DNA from: Desulfoarculaceae bacterium
GTDB lineage: Bacteria > Desulfobacterota > Desulfobulbia > Desulfobulbales > Desulfocapsaceae
Assembly (NCBI GenBank): GCA_019429465.1
Contig: JAHYIV010000012.1
Coordinates: forward strand, 1-64,000
Direction of reading: 5' to 3'
Length of the DNA stretch: 64,000 bases
Below, piece by piece: positions 45,982 to 54,020 of this stretch. The notes below the pieces were generated by a model. That model made no database searches. It saw only the letters and a program-made list of their open reading frames with translations, and was not told the origin of the DNA. How positions within the stretch are numbered: position 1 is the first letter of the stretch; the number at the start of each line of letters is the position of its first letter. The translations under genes and the position numbers were made by a program.

Positions 45982-47171
45982 GACTTGCGCCGCTCCTCAA
46001 TCGCTTTTAGAAGTTTGGGTACGATCTCAAACAGATCTCCCACCAGACCAAAATCAGCGACATCAAAGATCGGGGCATCTTTATCACGGTTTATAGCGAC
46101 AATGGTCTCTGCTGACTGCATACCGGCCACGTGCTGTACTGCTCCGGAGATTCCACAGGCAATGTACAGTTTTGGCGCCACGGTCTTGCCGGTCTGCCCG
46201 ACCTGATGGGGATACCCGATCCATCCGGCATCTACTGCACCCCGAGTGGCGGCAACTGCACCACCGAGCGAGTCAGCAAGCTCACGCATCAGGGTAAATC
46301 CCTTGGCGTTATCTAGTCCACGACCACCTGCAACCAGAATATCCGCTTCCTGAATATTAACATTATCTTCTTTCGAGACCACGGATTCAATGACCCGCAC
46401 CCGGGTGGCAAGTTGTTCAGGCCTTGGCTTCACATCAACAATATCCCCCTGTCGCTCACCATCAAAGACGAGGGCGGCCATGACCTTGGGGCGCACGGTG
46501 GACATCTGCGGCCTTGAGTTCGGACAGGCAATGGTCGCCATGATATTGCCGCCAAAGGCAGGTCTGGTCTGCAACAAGGTGCCATCCTCTTCACGGATGG
46601 CAAGCTGAGTACAATCAGCTGTAAGGCCGGCGCCCAAGGTTGTGGCAACACCGGGAATAAAGGAACGGCCGATGGCAGTGGCCCCGGCCAGGACGATTTC
46701 CGGTTTATGCTGCCGGATCAGAGCGGTCATAATTGCCCCGTAGGCCTCATCGGTAAAATGGGCCAGCGCCGGATCATCAATCCGGTACACCGTGTCGGCT
46801 CCATGGCCAATAAGTTGTTCTGCCGCATCTCTTGTTTCCGAGCCAATCAGGACCACGGACAACGGCACCTTACGGGTATCGGCCAGTCTGCGGCCTATGC
46901 CCAACAGCTCCAGGGCGACTGGCGCCAGGGTTCCTCCCCTGAATTCGCCATAGACCCAGACCCCGGACCAGCTGGCAAGGTCCATGGAAGCGTTTTCTTC
47001 CAGACCTTCTATTTTCAAGGCCCCGGGCTCACAGACCTCCACGCATGTTCCGCAGAGAGTACAGCCGTCACCCACCACGGCACAGCCTTCGACCACACTA
47101 ATTGCACCAAAAGGACAGCTGCTCTCACAGATGCCGCAACCGACGCACAGCTCTTTATCTATAATCAACAT
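45978..47171 (-). CDS. etfA: Electron transfer flavoprotein alpha subunit with N-terminal 2x4Fe-4S ferredoxin domain
   Basis: The 397-residue protein fuses a bacterial ferredoxin domain (Cys9/12/15/19 in [12 protein letters not shown] and Cys37/40/43/47 in [14 protein letters not shown]) to a complete EtfA with the FAD-binding [12 protein letters not shown] and [19 protein letters not shown] motifs. Ferredoxin-domain EtfA proteins occur in anaerobes, for example in caffeyl-CoA reductase, where Etf links acyl-CoA dehydrogenase to ferredoxin or NADH. ATG 47171 with CTGGAGAAA upstream is preferred to the frame from 47237. It overlaps fabG. Confidence 0.95.
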   Translation of the reverse strand: MLIIDKELCVGCGICESSCPFGAISVVEGCAVVGDGCTLCGTCVEVCEPGALKIEGLEENASMDLASWSGVWVYGEFRGGTLAPVALELLGIGRRLADTRKVPLSVVLIGSETRDAAEQLIGHGADTVYRIDDPALAHFTDEAYGAIMTALIRQHKPEIVLAGATAIGRSFIPGVATTLGAGLTADCTQLAIREEDGTLLQTRPAFGGNIMATIACPNSRPQMSTVRPKVMAALVFDGERQGDIVDVKPRPEQLATRVRVIESVVSKEDNVNIQEADILVAGGRGLDNAKGFTLMRELADSLGGAVAATRGAVDAGWIGYPHQVGQTGKTVAPKLYIACGISGAVQHVAGMQSAETIVAINRDKDAPIFDVADFGLVGDLFEIVPKLLKAIEERRKS

Positions 47172-47187
47172 TTCGTTTTCTCCAGTC

Positions 47188-47967
47188 TCACAGATACGGG
47201 TGCAAACTGTCAACAAGCTGCCCGATCTGGTCGTCAAGGTTGCCTGTAAAAACAGCCCGCTTACGCCGTGCCTCCGGTGGAAAGACCTTTACCACCTGAG
47301 TTGGAGAACCTGGCAGACCGATACAGGCAGGATCAGCACCTATATCGGCTGCCGTCAATCTTCTGATCTCCGCCTTCTTGGCCCGCATTTTCCCCTTCAG
47401 GGATGGAACCCGTGGCTCATTAAGATCTTTCACCACTGTCAACAAGGCCGGAAAATCAAGCGCCAGGACATCATAGCCATCATCCATCATCCTCTCGAGA
47501 ACCAGCCCGGAATCCGTGGCCTCTCGCACCTTCTGCACACAGGTCACGTACGGGATCTGCAGACGCATGGCAAGACCCGGACCGACCTGGGCCGTATCAC
47601 CGTCAATTGCCTGTTTTCCACAAAGGACAAGGTCAAAGGCGCCAATAACATTCACGGCCTTGGCCAGGGTATAGGAGGTGGCCCAGGTATCGGCGCCGGC
47701 AAAGGCCCGATCAGAGACCAGTACCGCCTGATCAGCGCCGCAGGAAATCGCCTGCCTGAGGACCTCTTCGGCCTGGGGCGGCCCCATACTCAAAACAGTT
47801 ACCTCACCACCAAGAAGTTCCCTTAAACGTACCGCCTCTTCCACCGCATGCAGATCATAAGGGTTCATGATCGACTGCACTCCTTCCCTGGCCAGGGTAT
47901 TAGTCTTGGGATCCAGACGAACGTCCTTGGCATCAGGCACCTGTTTAATACAGACAATGATCTTCAT
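47188..47967 (-). CDS. etfB: Electron transfer flavoprotein beta subunit
   Basis: The 259-residue subunit starts MKIIVCIKQVPDAKDVRLDP and has the AMP/FAD-binding CGKQAIDGDTAQVGPGLA. It forms the heterodimer with EtfA. I cannot decide by eye whether it belongs to the electron-bifurcating group, which needs the flavin environment compared in detail. It lies between the acyl-CoA dehydrogenase gene and etfA. Confidence 0.95.
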   Translation of the reverse strand: MKIIVCIKQVPDAKDVRLDPKTNTLAREGVQSIMNPYDLHAVEEAVRLRELLGGEVTVLSMGPPQAEEVLRQAISCGADQAVLVSDRAFAGADTWATSYTLAKAVNVIGAFDLVLCGKQAIDGDTAQVGPGLAMRLQIPYVTCVQKVREATDSGLVLERMMDDGYDVLALDFPALLTVVKDLNEPRVPSLKGKMRAKKAEIRRLTAADIGADPACIGLPGSPTQVVKVFPPEARRKRAVFTGNLDDQIGQLVDSLHPYL

Positions 47968-47988
47968 ATCATCCTATTAGCCGACCGT

Positions 47989-49143
47989 TCAGGCGCGGCC
48001 ATATTCCTTGTTCAGTTCCTGTCCAACCACATTACGCTGAATCTGATTGGTGCCCTCATAGATCTGCAATATCTTGGCATCCCGCATCATCTTCTCCACG
48101 GGATACTCACGCATATAGCCATACCCACCCATCACCTGCACGGCGTCAGTGGCAACCTTCATGGCCATATCCGTGGCAAAGACCTTGCACATGGAAGAGA
48201 CCTTGGATATGTCCTTGGGATGGGCATCGATATGCCTGGCCGCACCATAGACCAGGGCCCGCGCCGCCTCAAGTTGAATAGCCATGTCAGCAAGCATGTG
48301 CTGGACCGCCTGGAAGGCTATGATGGGTTTACCGAACTGGACACGCTGTTTGGCATACGTGGCAGCCTCGTCAAGTGCCCCCTGCGCCAGCCCCAGACCC
48401 AGCGCCGCAATCCCCGGCCTGGAAGAATCAAGGGTCTTCATAACGGTTATAAAGCCGGTTCCCTTGCGACCGATCAATCTGTCTTTGGGAATGCGACAAT
48501 CCTTAAAGATAAGCTCGGTGGTCGATGATGACCGAATCCCCATTTTTTTCTCTTTCGGACCACAACTGAAACCGGGATCACCCTCTTCTACCACCAGCAT
48601 GGATGCGCCGCGCGCTCCTTTGCTCCGGTCGGTGATGGCAACGATCGTATAGATCTGGGCCTCCCCACCATTGGTGATCCATTGTTTGGTGCCGTTTAAG
48701 ACCCACTCATCGCCATCAAGCACCGCCGTTGTCTGAATGCCTGAGGCATCGGAGCCGGCATTGGCCTCGGTCAGGCCAAAGGCTGCAAATTTCTTACCGC
48801 TAGCCACATCTGGGAGATATTTTTCGCACATCTCCCGAGAGCCGGCAATAAGCAGAGGATAGATCCCAAGCGAACTGGCGGCAAAGGCAGTGCCCACACC
48901 GATACAACCACGGCCCAACTGCTCCAGGGCCAGGACGATATCAAAACACCCGCCGCCAAAACCGCCAAACTCTTCAGGAATAGGGATACCGAAGAGATCG
49001 GCTCGAGCCATCTCATTGAGTATTGCCCGGGGAAAGGCATCGTTTTCGTCAAGTTCAGCCCGCTGTGGAATAATCCTCTCATCGGTAATCTGCCGGGCGA
49101 TCCCCACGATCATCTCTTGTTCTTCAGTTAAAAAATAGTCCAA
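47989..49143 (-). CDS. Acyl-CoA dehydrogenase, butyryl-CoA dehydrogenase type
   Basis: The 384-residue flavoprotein has the family signatures GLTEANAGSDASG and WITNGG, and the catalytic base Glu363 in QIYEGTNQIQRNVVG, placed as in short-chain acyl-CoA dehydrogenases. It exchanges electrons with EtfAB encoded just downstream. In a fab gene cluster it may work as a trans-2-enoyl reductase or recycle acyl chains; the normal direction is beta-oxidation. The specificity is unknown. Confidence 0.93.
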   Translation of the reverse strand: MDYFLTEEQEMIVGIARQITDERIIPQRAELDENDAFPRAILNEMARADLFGIPIPEEFGGFGGGCFDIVLALEQLGRGCIGVGTAFAASSLGIYPLLIAGSREMCEKYLPDVASGKKFAAFGLTEANAGSDASGIQTTAVLDGDEWVLNGTKQWITNGGEAQIYTIVAITDRSKGARGASMLVVEEGDPGFSCGPKEKKMGIRSSSTTELIFKDCRIPKDRLIGRKGTGFITVMKTLDSSRPGIAALGLGLAQGALDEAATYAKQRVQFGKPIIAFQAVQHMLADMAIQLEAARALVYGAARHIDAHPKDISKVSSMCKVFATDMAMKVATDAVQVMGGYGYMREYPVEKMMRDAKILQIYEGTNQIQRNVVGQELNKEYGRA

Positions 49144-49169
49144 TTTGTCTCCTCATTAGAAGGCATGGA

Positions 49170-49222
49170 GGCCATTCAAGGAAAGGCTTATCCCCTCATT
49201 CAGTTAATCGGCCTTGAATGGC
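49170..49222. promoter_or_regulatory. Inverted repeat upstream of the acyl-CoA dehydrogenase gene
   Basis: GGCCATTCAAGG and CCTTGAATGGCC are perfect 12-base arms separated by about 29 bases, just upstream of the minus-strand acyl-CoA dehydrogenase gene. They may be an operator pair or a transcript hairpin. The arm motif GGCCATTCA also occurs in the palindromes at 23905 and 35773. Confidence 0.4.
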
Positions 49223-49347
49223 CTGGTGACGCACACTCCCTCGAGGGCCGCCCGAAGAAAGAACCTTTGGAGCATCAAGCGCGACTCTGTTCTTCTCTTT
49301 TTGCCAATATTACCTGACAAGTTCACAATGATAACAAAAAAGAATAA

Positions 49348-50322
49348 CTACCACCTGATCAGAGCTGCACCCCAAGTAAAACCGCCGCCGAAGGAACATA
49401 GCAAAATGATATCACCCGCTTGTATCCTGGATGCACGATTTGCCTCATCGAGGGCAATCGGGATGGAGGCAGCCGAGGTATTACCATATTTTTGTACATT
49501 TATAACAACTTTTTCCGCCCCAATCCCCAGACGTTCGACCAACTTGTTCAGAATACGGATATTTGCCTGATGCGGAATGACCAGGCTAATGGCGTCAATC
49601 GCTACCTGTTCCTGTTCCAGAAGCGCGAGCACGGCCTCTTCCATGGCCTTAACCGCATATTTAAAGACCTCACGGCCCTCCATGACGATATGGACACCTG
49701 GACTTGCAGACTGGAGTAATTCGGGATTACAGCTGGGAGCCGTATGCATGTGCAGCAGACTCCAGAGATTGCCATCAGCAAACAACTTGGCCCCGATCAC
49801 CCCTCGGCTCCCTTCAGCATGTCCCAGGACAACGGCTCCGGCTCCATCGCCAAAAAGGATACAGGTATTTCTATCTTCCCAATTAGTGCGACTGGAAAGG
49901 GTTTCCGCTCCGATCACCAGAATCTTCTTGCTTGGATCGACCTGGATATATTTATCAGCCATATCAAGAGCATAGACAAATCCTGAGCAGGCGGCATTGA
50001 TATCAAAAGCAAAGGCCCTGCTGGCACCAATCTCTTTCTGAACGAAACAGGCACAAGAAGGCATAAGCATGTGCGAAGAAATAGTCGCCACGATGATAAG
50101 ATCGATTTCAGCGGCAGAAACCTCAGCCATCTGCAAAGCAGATGCAGCAGCCCTGGACGCAAGCAGATAGGTCTCATCGCCCTGGCCACCAATATGACGA
50201 GTACGGATCCCGGTTCTGGTCTGTATCCATTCGTCACTGGTATCAACGATCTTTTCAAGATCCTGATTGGTCACAATCCGCTCTGGCAGATATGCCCCTG
50301 TCCCAAGAATTGCGGTACCCAT
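49348..50322 (-). CDS. fabH: 3-oxoacyl-[acyl-carrier-protein] synthase III
   Basis: The 324-residue initiating condensing enzyme has Cys112 in INAACSGFVYAL, His in LVIPHQANIRIL (about 245) and Asn in the GNTSAAS loop (about 275). It starts fatty-acid synthesis from an acyl-CoA primer and malonyl-ACP. Its ATG shares one base with the plsX stop. Confidence 0.96.
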   Translation of the reverse strand: MGTAILGTGAYLPERIVTNQDLEKIVDTSDEWIQTRTGIRTRHIGGQGDETYLLASRAAASALQMAEVSAAEIDLIIVATISSHMLMPSCACFVQKEIGASRAFAFDINAACSGFVYALDMADKYIQVDPSKKILVIGAETLSSRTNWEDRNTCILFGDGAGAVVLGHAEGSRGVIGAKLFADGNLWSLLHMHTAPSCNPELLQSASPGVHIVMEGREVFKYAVKAMEEAVLALLEQEQVAIDAISLVIPHQANIRILNKLVERLGIGAEKVVINVQKYGNTSAASIPIALDEANRASRIQAGDIILLCSFGGGFTWGAALIRW

Positions 50323-51341
50323 CAGCTTCCCATCTCCTCACCCAGCGCGTTCGCGGCAAGGCCTTCAGTTATTCTCTGGTTCACCTGTTTCTCAACCATC
50401 TTGGCAGCTTCAAGGATTGCATTTTTAATAGCCTCAGTGCTGGATTTACCATGACAGATAATACCAATGCCATTGACACCGAGCAGGGGTGCACCACCAT
50501 ATTCCGCATAATCCACACGCCTGGCAAAGGCTCTGAAGGCGGGACGGGCAAAAAAATAGCCGATCTTGGCCGCAGTTGACTTCATGATCTCGTCTTTCAG
50601 CATCTGCATGGCAGCCCCAGCCAGACCTTCACTGAGCTTCAGACAGATATTGCCGACAAACCCATCACAGACGATCACATCAACATCGCCTTGAAAGACA
50701 TCACGCCCCTCCACATTTCCCACAAAGTTCAAGGAACTGGCGGCCAGCAGGGCATAGGTTTCTTTGACAAGGGTGTTCCCCTTCCCAACTTCTTCACCAA
50801 TGCTGAGGAGACCAATTCGTGGATGATCGATATCAAATATGTGGGAAAAGGCAGAGGCCATAACTGCAAATTGAAAAAGATGCTGGGGACGACAATCTAC
50901 ATTTGCCCCAACATCCATCATGACAACCGGTTTCTTCAAGGTAGGAAAGATACTGGCAATTCCCGGCCGGGACACATATTCCATCCGGCCGAGTTTTCGC
51001 ACAGCCGCCGCCATCGTTGCCCCTGAATTTCCAGCACTGACAGCAGCATCAGCCAGACCTTGACGTACAAGCTCAAAGGCAACCAGTACCGAGGAATCTT
51101 TTTTTCGGCGGATAGCATCAACAGGTGATTCACCCATCTCCACCACCTCCGAAGCATGAACAATCCGGATCTGTGATGACTCGACGTCACCAGACCTTAA
51201 CCGGTCAAGATGAGCCTGCAGAATCTGCTGGTTACCAACCAAGGTGACTTGCAGATCGGCCTGCTTTACAGCAAGCAATGCCCCGCCAATCAGTTCTTCG
51301 GGACCATGGTCTCCGCCCATGGCATCCAGGGCAATCTGCAC
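50322..51341 (-). CDS. plsX: Phosphate acyltransferase
   Basis: The 339-residue soluble enzyme makes acyl phosphate from acyl-ACP for phospholipid synthesis. It starts MQIALDAMGGDHGPEELIGG and has DVGANVDCRPQHLFQFA and CDGFVGNICLKLSEG, as in the family. It is coupled to fabH and follows rpmF by nine bases, a widespread rpmF-plsX-fabH arrangement. Confidence 0.97.
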   Translation of the reverse strand: MQIALDAMGGDHGPEELIGGALLAVKQADLQVTLVGNQQILQAHLDRLRSGDVESSQIRIVHASEVVEMGESPVDAIRRKKDSSVLVAFELVRQGLADAAVSAGNSGATMAAAVRKLGRMEYVSRPGIASIFPTLKKPVVMMDVGANVDCRPQHLFQFAVMASAFSHIFDIDHPRIGLLSIGEEVGKGNTLVKETYALLAASSLNFVGNVEGRDVFQGDVDVIVCDGFVGNICLKLSEGLAGAAMQMLKDEIMKSTAAKIGYFFARPAFRAFARRVDYAEYGGAPLLGVNGIGIICHGKSSTEAIKNAILEAAKMVEKQVNQRITEGLAANALGEEMGS

Positions 51342-51350
51342 GATTACACC

Positions 51351-51539
51351 CTATTCTACATCAACGTCAAGACTCACAACCGTACGGCCCTTGTATTTTC
51401 CACAACTTGGGCAAAGACGATGGGGCTGTTTTGGTGCACTGCACTCAGAGCAGATAGACATAGCCGGCGCGCTCAGGGCATCATGCGATCTTCTTTTATG
51501 GGTACGAGAGTGAGAATGTCGTCTCTTGGGTAAAGCCAT
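51351..51539 (-). CDS. rpmF: 50S ribosomal protein L32
   Basis: The 62-residue protein has the basic start MALPKRRHSHSRTHKRR and a four-cysteine zinc ribbon (Cys30, Cys33, Cys43, Cys46). It follows GGAGG. The YceD/DUF177 gene often found in front of rpmF is absent. Confidence 0.96.
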   Translation of the reverse strand: MALPKRRHSHSRTHKRRSHDALSAPAMSICSECSAPKQPHRLCPSCGKYKGRTVVSLDVDVE

Positions 51540-51884
51540 AATATCCTCCAGTAAAAAACAATACCTGTTTTTCAGGGTAAATTTGAATTAACATACACTT
51601 ATATTAACAAACAACCTGCTGATCAACCGCACAAAATCGGCACACTCAGAGATTTTCTACAAGCACGACAGCGGATTTCCTTTTTTTACACACAACAGAG
51701 AATTGAATCTAAAAAAAATACACTCAACAGAATGCGTACGGAAAAAAAAAATAAAAATAAACAATTTTAACAAGAATGGCCAGAAAAAAAAACAAGACCA
51801 GGAACTTTGTCATCCAATCCTGATCCATCCGAGGACAAATCAATTGAGTTTATCAGGGACAGAGAGGTCAAAAAGCTATCTTCA
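51540..51884. other. A-rich gene-free gap upstream of rpmF
   Basis: This 345-base stretch has long A-runs on the plus strand and no gene I can support. A 15-codon ORF at 51776 and a frame from 51807 into the cNMP gene look protein-like at their start but have no independent evidence. The rpmF-plsX-fabH promoter should lie here; I cannot place it. Confidence 0.4.
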
Positions 51885-52361
51885 CTACAAGACCTGAGCC
51901 AAGCGTTCAGTAGTCTTCGCCAGACGCAGACTGCTTATCAGCAGCAATCGTTTCAAAAGCTGGGTGACCAGTTGAGAATCAGTTTGCTCCAGGGCCTCCA
52001 GGGCCTGACGCCCCAAACAAAAAAGATGCGATGCCTCAATACCCCTGACGCTTACTCCCCGGATATGTCCTGCCAGCAGACCAGCCTCACCCACCATTGC
52101 TCCTGGATCGAGAATAGCCACCACCTGCATTTTACGATGAAAGCCTGTTTTTTTGTATACCGACAACCGTCCTTGGGCCAGAAAAAAGACCTCCGCCGCA
52201 GGATCGCCGACCTCAAACAGAAACGCACCCTGCTCAAGAGTCACTTCTGTCACCAGGGAGGCAAGTCGCTTCTGTTTTTCCACGTCAAGAAAAGAGAAAA
52301 CCTCGGCATAGCCTTTCTGTTCCAACCCGAAAAGGTGCTCTGAGAATGCTGAATTATTCAA
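51885..52361 (-). CDS. Single-domain cyclic-nucleotide-binding (CRP-like sensor) protein
   Basis: The 158-residue protein is one cNMP-binding beta-roll (about 20-140) with the FFLAQGRLSVYKK strand, DPGAMVGEAGLLAGHIRGVS in the phosphate-binding cassette position and a C-helix that ends the protein; no DNA-binding domain follows. The usual Arg of the cassette may be Arg102 or be displaced, so ligand binding is uncertain. Its start overlaps the mlaC stop by eight bases, so it is co-translated with a lipid-transport gene. Confidence 0.85.
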   Translation of the reverse strand: MNNSAFSEHLFGLEQKGYAEVFSFLDVEKQKRLASLVTEVTLEQGAFLFEVGDPAAEVFFLAQGRLSVYKKTGFHRKMQVVAILDPGAMVGEAGLLAGHIRGVSVRGIEASHLFCLGRQALEALEQTDSQLVTQLLKRLLLISSLRLAKTTERLAQVL

Positions 52362-52962
52362 AAGTTCTGTTTTTTTCCTCCAGCAGCTTTATCAACCCGT
52401 CAAACTTGTCACGACGGAGGATAGACTTAAACTGTTCCATGTAATTGCGAACCAGACTCACGCCTTCAATATTGATATCATACACCATCCACTGAGCTTC
52501 TTTGTTGATCATAATATAATCAACAGGGAGCCACTGGCTATTATTTTCAATCTGGGTTGAAACAATCGCCCTCTCGTCCCTTATCCGTTCCCCGATATAC
52601 TGGACCTCCTGGCCTGAGTAACTCTCAAATTTGCCGATATAGGCATTTTCAAGAAGCTTGGTGAAAAGTTCCTGAAAATAGTCCTGCTGTTCCTGAGACA
52701 AACTCCTCCATTCCCTGCCGATAACCCGTTGGGACATCTCGCGAAAATCGAAACGCTGGGTCACATGCCCCATAATCTTGGCACGTCGCGCCTCCTTATG
52801 CTCGCTTCCTTTCAAGGAAGGATCAAGCAGAATGTCTAGCAGAACATTCAATGTAGGTTTTAACTGCTCTGTGGGCCCAGGTACAGCCTGGGCCGAAGAG
52901 TCAGGCAAAAAAGAGCAAAAAATCAACACCAACAATACCTGCATATATCTCATAATATTCAT
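52354..52962 (-). CDS. mlaC: MlaC/Ttg2D family phospholipid-binding periplasmic protein
   Basis: The 202-residue protein has a signal peptide (about 1-25, ending SSAQA) and the MlaC domain (FDFREMSQRVIGREWRSLSQ, FTKLLENAYIGKFESYSG). MlaC shuttles phospholipids between MlaA at the outer membrane and the MlaFEDB transporter. MlaFED is not in this window, but mlaA is upstream on the same strand with a 240-base gap containing repeat A. Confidence 0.9.
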   Translation of the reverse strand: MNIMRYMQVLLVLIFCSFLPDSSAQAVPGPTEQLKPTLNVLLDILLDPSLKGSEHKEARRAKIMGHVTQRFDFREMSQRVIGREWRSLSQEQQDYFQELFTKLLENAYIGKFESYSGQEVQYIGERIRDERAIVSTQIENNSQWLPVDYIMINKEAQWMVYDINIEGVSLVRNYMEQFKSILRRDKFDGLIKLLEEKNRTFE

Positions 52963-53000
52963 CTTCCTTAAATTTCACAGTAATATTTTTCATTCAACTC

Positions 53001-53080
53001 TAACCCCTATGAACGGGATAAGTGCCTTTCGCAGATTATTTTCTTGCAAAAAAACAAGAAAATAATCTGTAAGGCACTAA
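53001..53080 (-). repeat. Repeat family A, copy 4 (reverse orientation)
   Basis: Reading plus, TAACCCCTATGAACGGGATA precedes AGTGCCTTTCGCAGATTATT, a GCAAAAAAAC loop and AATAATCTGTAAGGCACTAA. It is the reverse of the other three copies and lies between mlaA and mlaC. The small hairpin reads CCCTATGAACGGG, slightly altered. Confidence 0.88.
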
Positions 53081-53117
53081 GTTGCTGCCACAATACAATC
53101 CGATCATCTCGACCTCT

Positions 53118-53166
53118 TTCGTTATGCAGGCCATGAACAGGTGCGGAGCGACCGGTTCCTTACGCT
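53118..53166 (-). repeat. Repeat family B, degenerate fragment
   Basis: TTTCGTTATGCAGGCCATGA and GGAGCGACCGGTTCCTTACG resemble the reverse of the family B core (TTTCGTTACGCAGGCCAGGG and GGAGCGACCGGCTCCTTA) with an internal deletion. It lies beside repeat A copy 4. Confidence 0.5.
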
Positions 53167-53202
53167 GATCACACCATTTCCATGTTTCAGAGAACGGCGT
53201 CA

Positions 53203-53991
53203 TCAGAACTCAGTCATCATCTCATTCCTCACTGCCCTGTCCTTGACCTTGTCCCGCCTGTATTCAAGATAGACCTGCCGCATGGAGATATAAGGATCCA
53301 GAGAATATCTTTTCATGTCTTCATAAAGATCCGGATGCAGAGACAGCAGATTCACCTTATCGGTAGAATAATAGGCAGTCCTTTCCTGGGGGGTACCTAA
53401 GACATACGTGGCAGGATGAAGTAAACCATCACCGACAAGACCAACTGAATCACGAAGAGTCGATGGCCCGATAATCGGCAGACAGAGATACACGCCTTCT
53501 CCTAGGCCCCAAAACCCCAAGGTCTGTCCGAAATCTTCTGACCTGGGTTCAAGCCCAAAGGAGTGCAAAGCAGGATCACCAAGCCCAAGAACTCCGACGG
53601 TGGAGTTAATCAGAAATCTGGAAAAATCGACCCCCGCCCCGGCAAGCTTGCCCTGCAACAGATTATTCACCACCCGCACCGGGGCCGCGACATTATCAAA
53701 AAAATTGCCAAAACACTGGCGAAAACTATGGGGGACTACCGTTCTGTAAGCGGTGCTGACAGGTTTCAATATCCAGAAATAGAGCTTATCGTTCACCTGA
53801 AAAAATACCCTGTTCATCGACTCCAGAGGATCAGAGGTCTCTTCTGAATCAAAAAAGGCATCAAACTCTTTATTCACGTTATCACGGGGTAACGCAACCG
53901 TTCCTTCAGCCTCATCGGCCGGGGCATCCCAGACAGGTCCAAATATGAATACCAGAAACAAGAACGATATAAAGATTTTTTTTGATATCAT
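53203..53991 (-). CDS. mlaA: MlaA/VacJ family outer-membrane phospholipid protein
   Basis: The 262-residue protein matches MlaA: DPLESMNRVFFQVNDKLYFWILKP (about 55-78), NNLLQGKLAGAGVDFSRFLINSTVGVLG, and GVYLCLPIIGPSTLRDSVG. MlaA removes mislocalised phospholipids from the outer leaflet. The signal sequence (about 1-25) has no cysteine lipobox, unlike the E. coli lipoprotein, so it should be a soluble or embedded outer-membrane protein. It is read with fabD upstream and mlaC downstream. Confidence 0.92.
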   Translation of the reverse strand: MISKKIFISFLFLVFIFGPVWDAPADEAEGTVALPRDNVNKEFDAFFDSEETSDPLESMNRVFFQVNDKLYFWILKPVSTAYRTVVPHSFRQCFGNFFDNVAAPVRVVNNLLQGKLAGAGVDFSRFLINSTVGVLGLGDPALHSFGLEPRSEDFGQTLGFWGLGEGVYLCLPIIGPSTLRDSVGLVGDGLLHPATYVLGTPQERTAYYSTDKVNLLSLHPDLYEDMKRYSLDPYISMRQVYLEYRRDKVKDRAVRNEMMTEF

Positions 53992-54020
53992 AATAGGTTA
54001 TCTACTCCTGATAAAATCAA

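Noticed and set aside
51776-51897. Mini-ORF MARKKNKTRNFVIQS followed in another frame by SNPDPSEDKSIEFIRDREVKKL
   Set aside because: It could be read as a frameshifted small gene, but it is short, has no homology I can name and runs into the cNMP gene on the other strand.
43240-53080. CRISPR array suggested by the recurring palindromic repeat
   Set aside because: The four copies are kilobases apart with no regular spacers and no cas genes.
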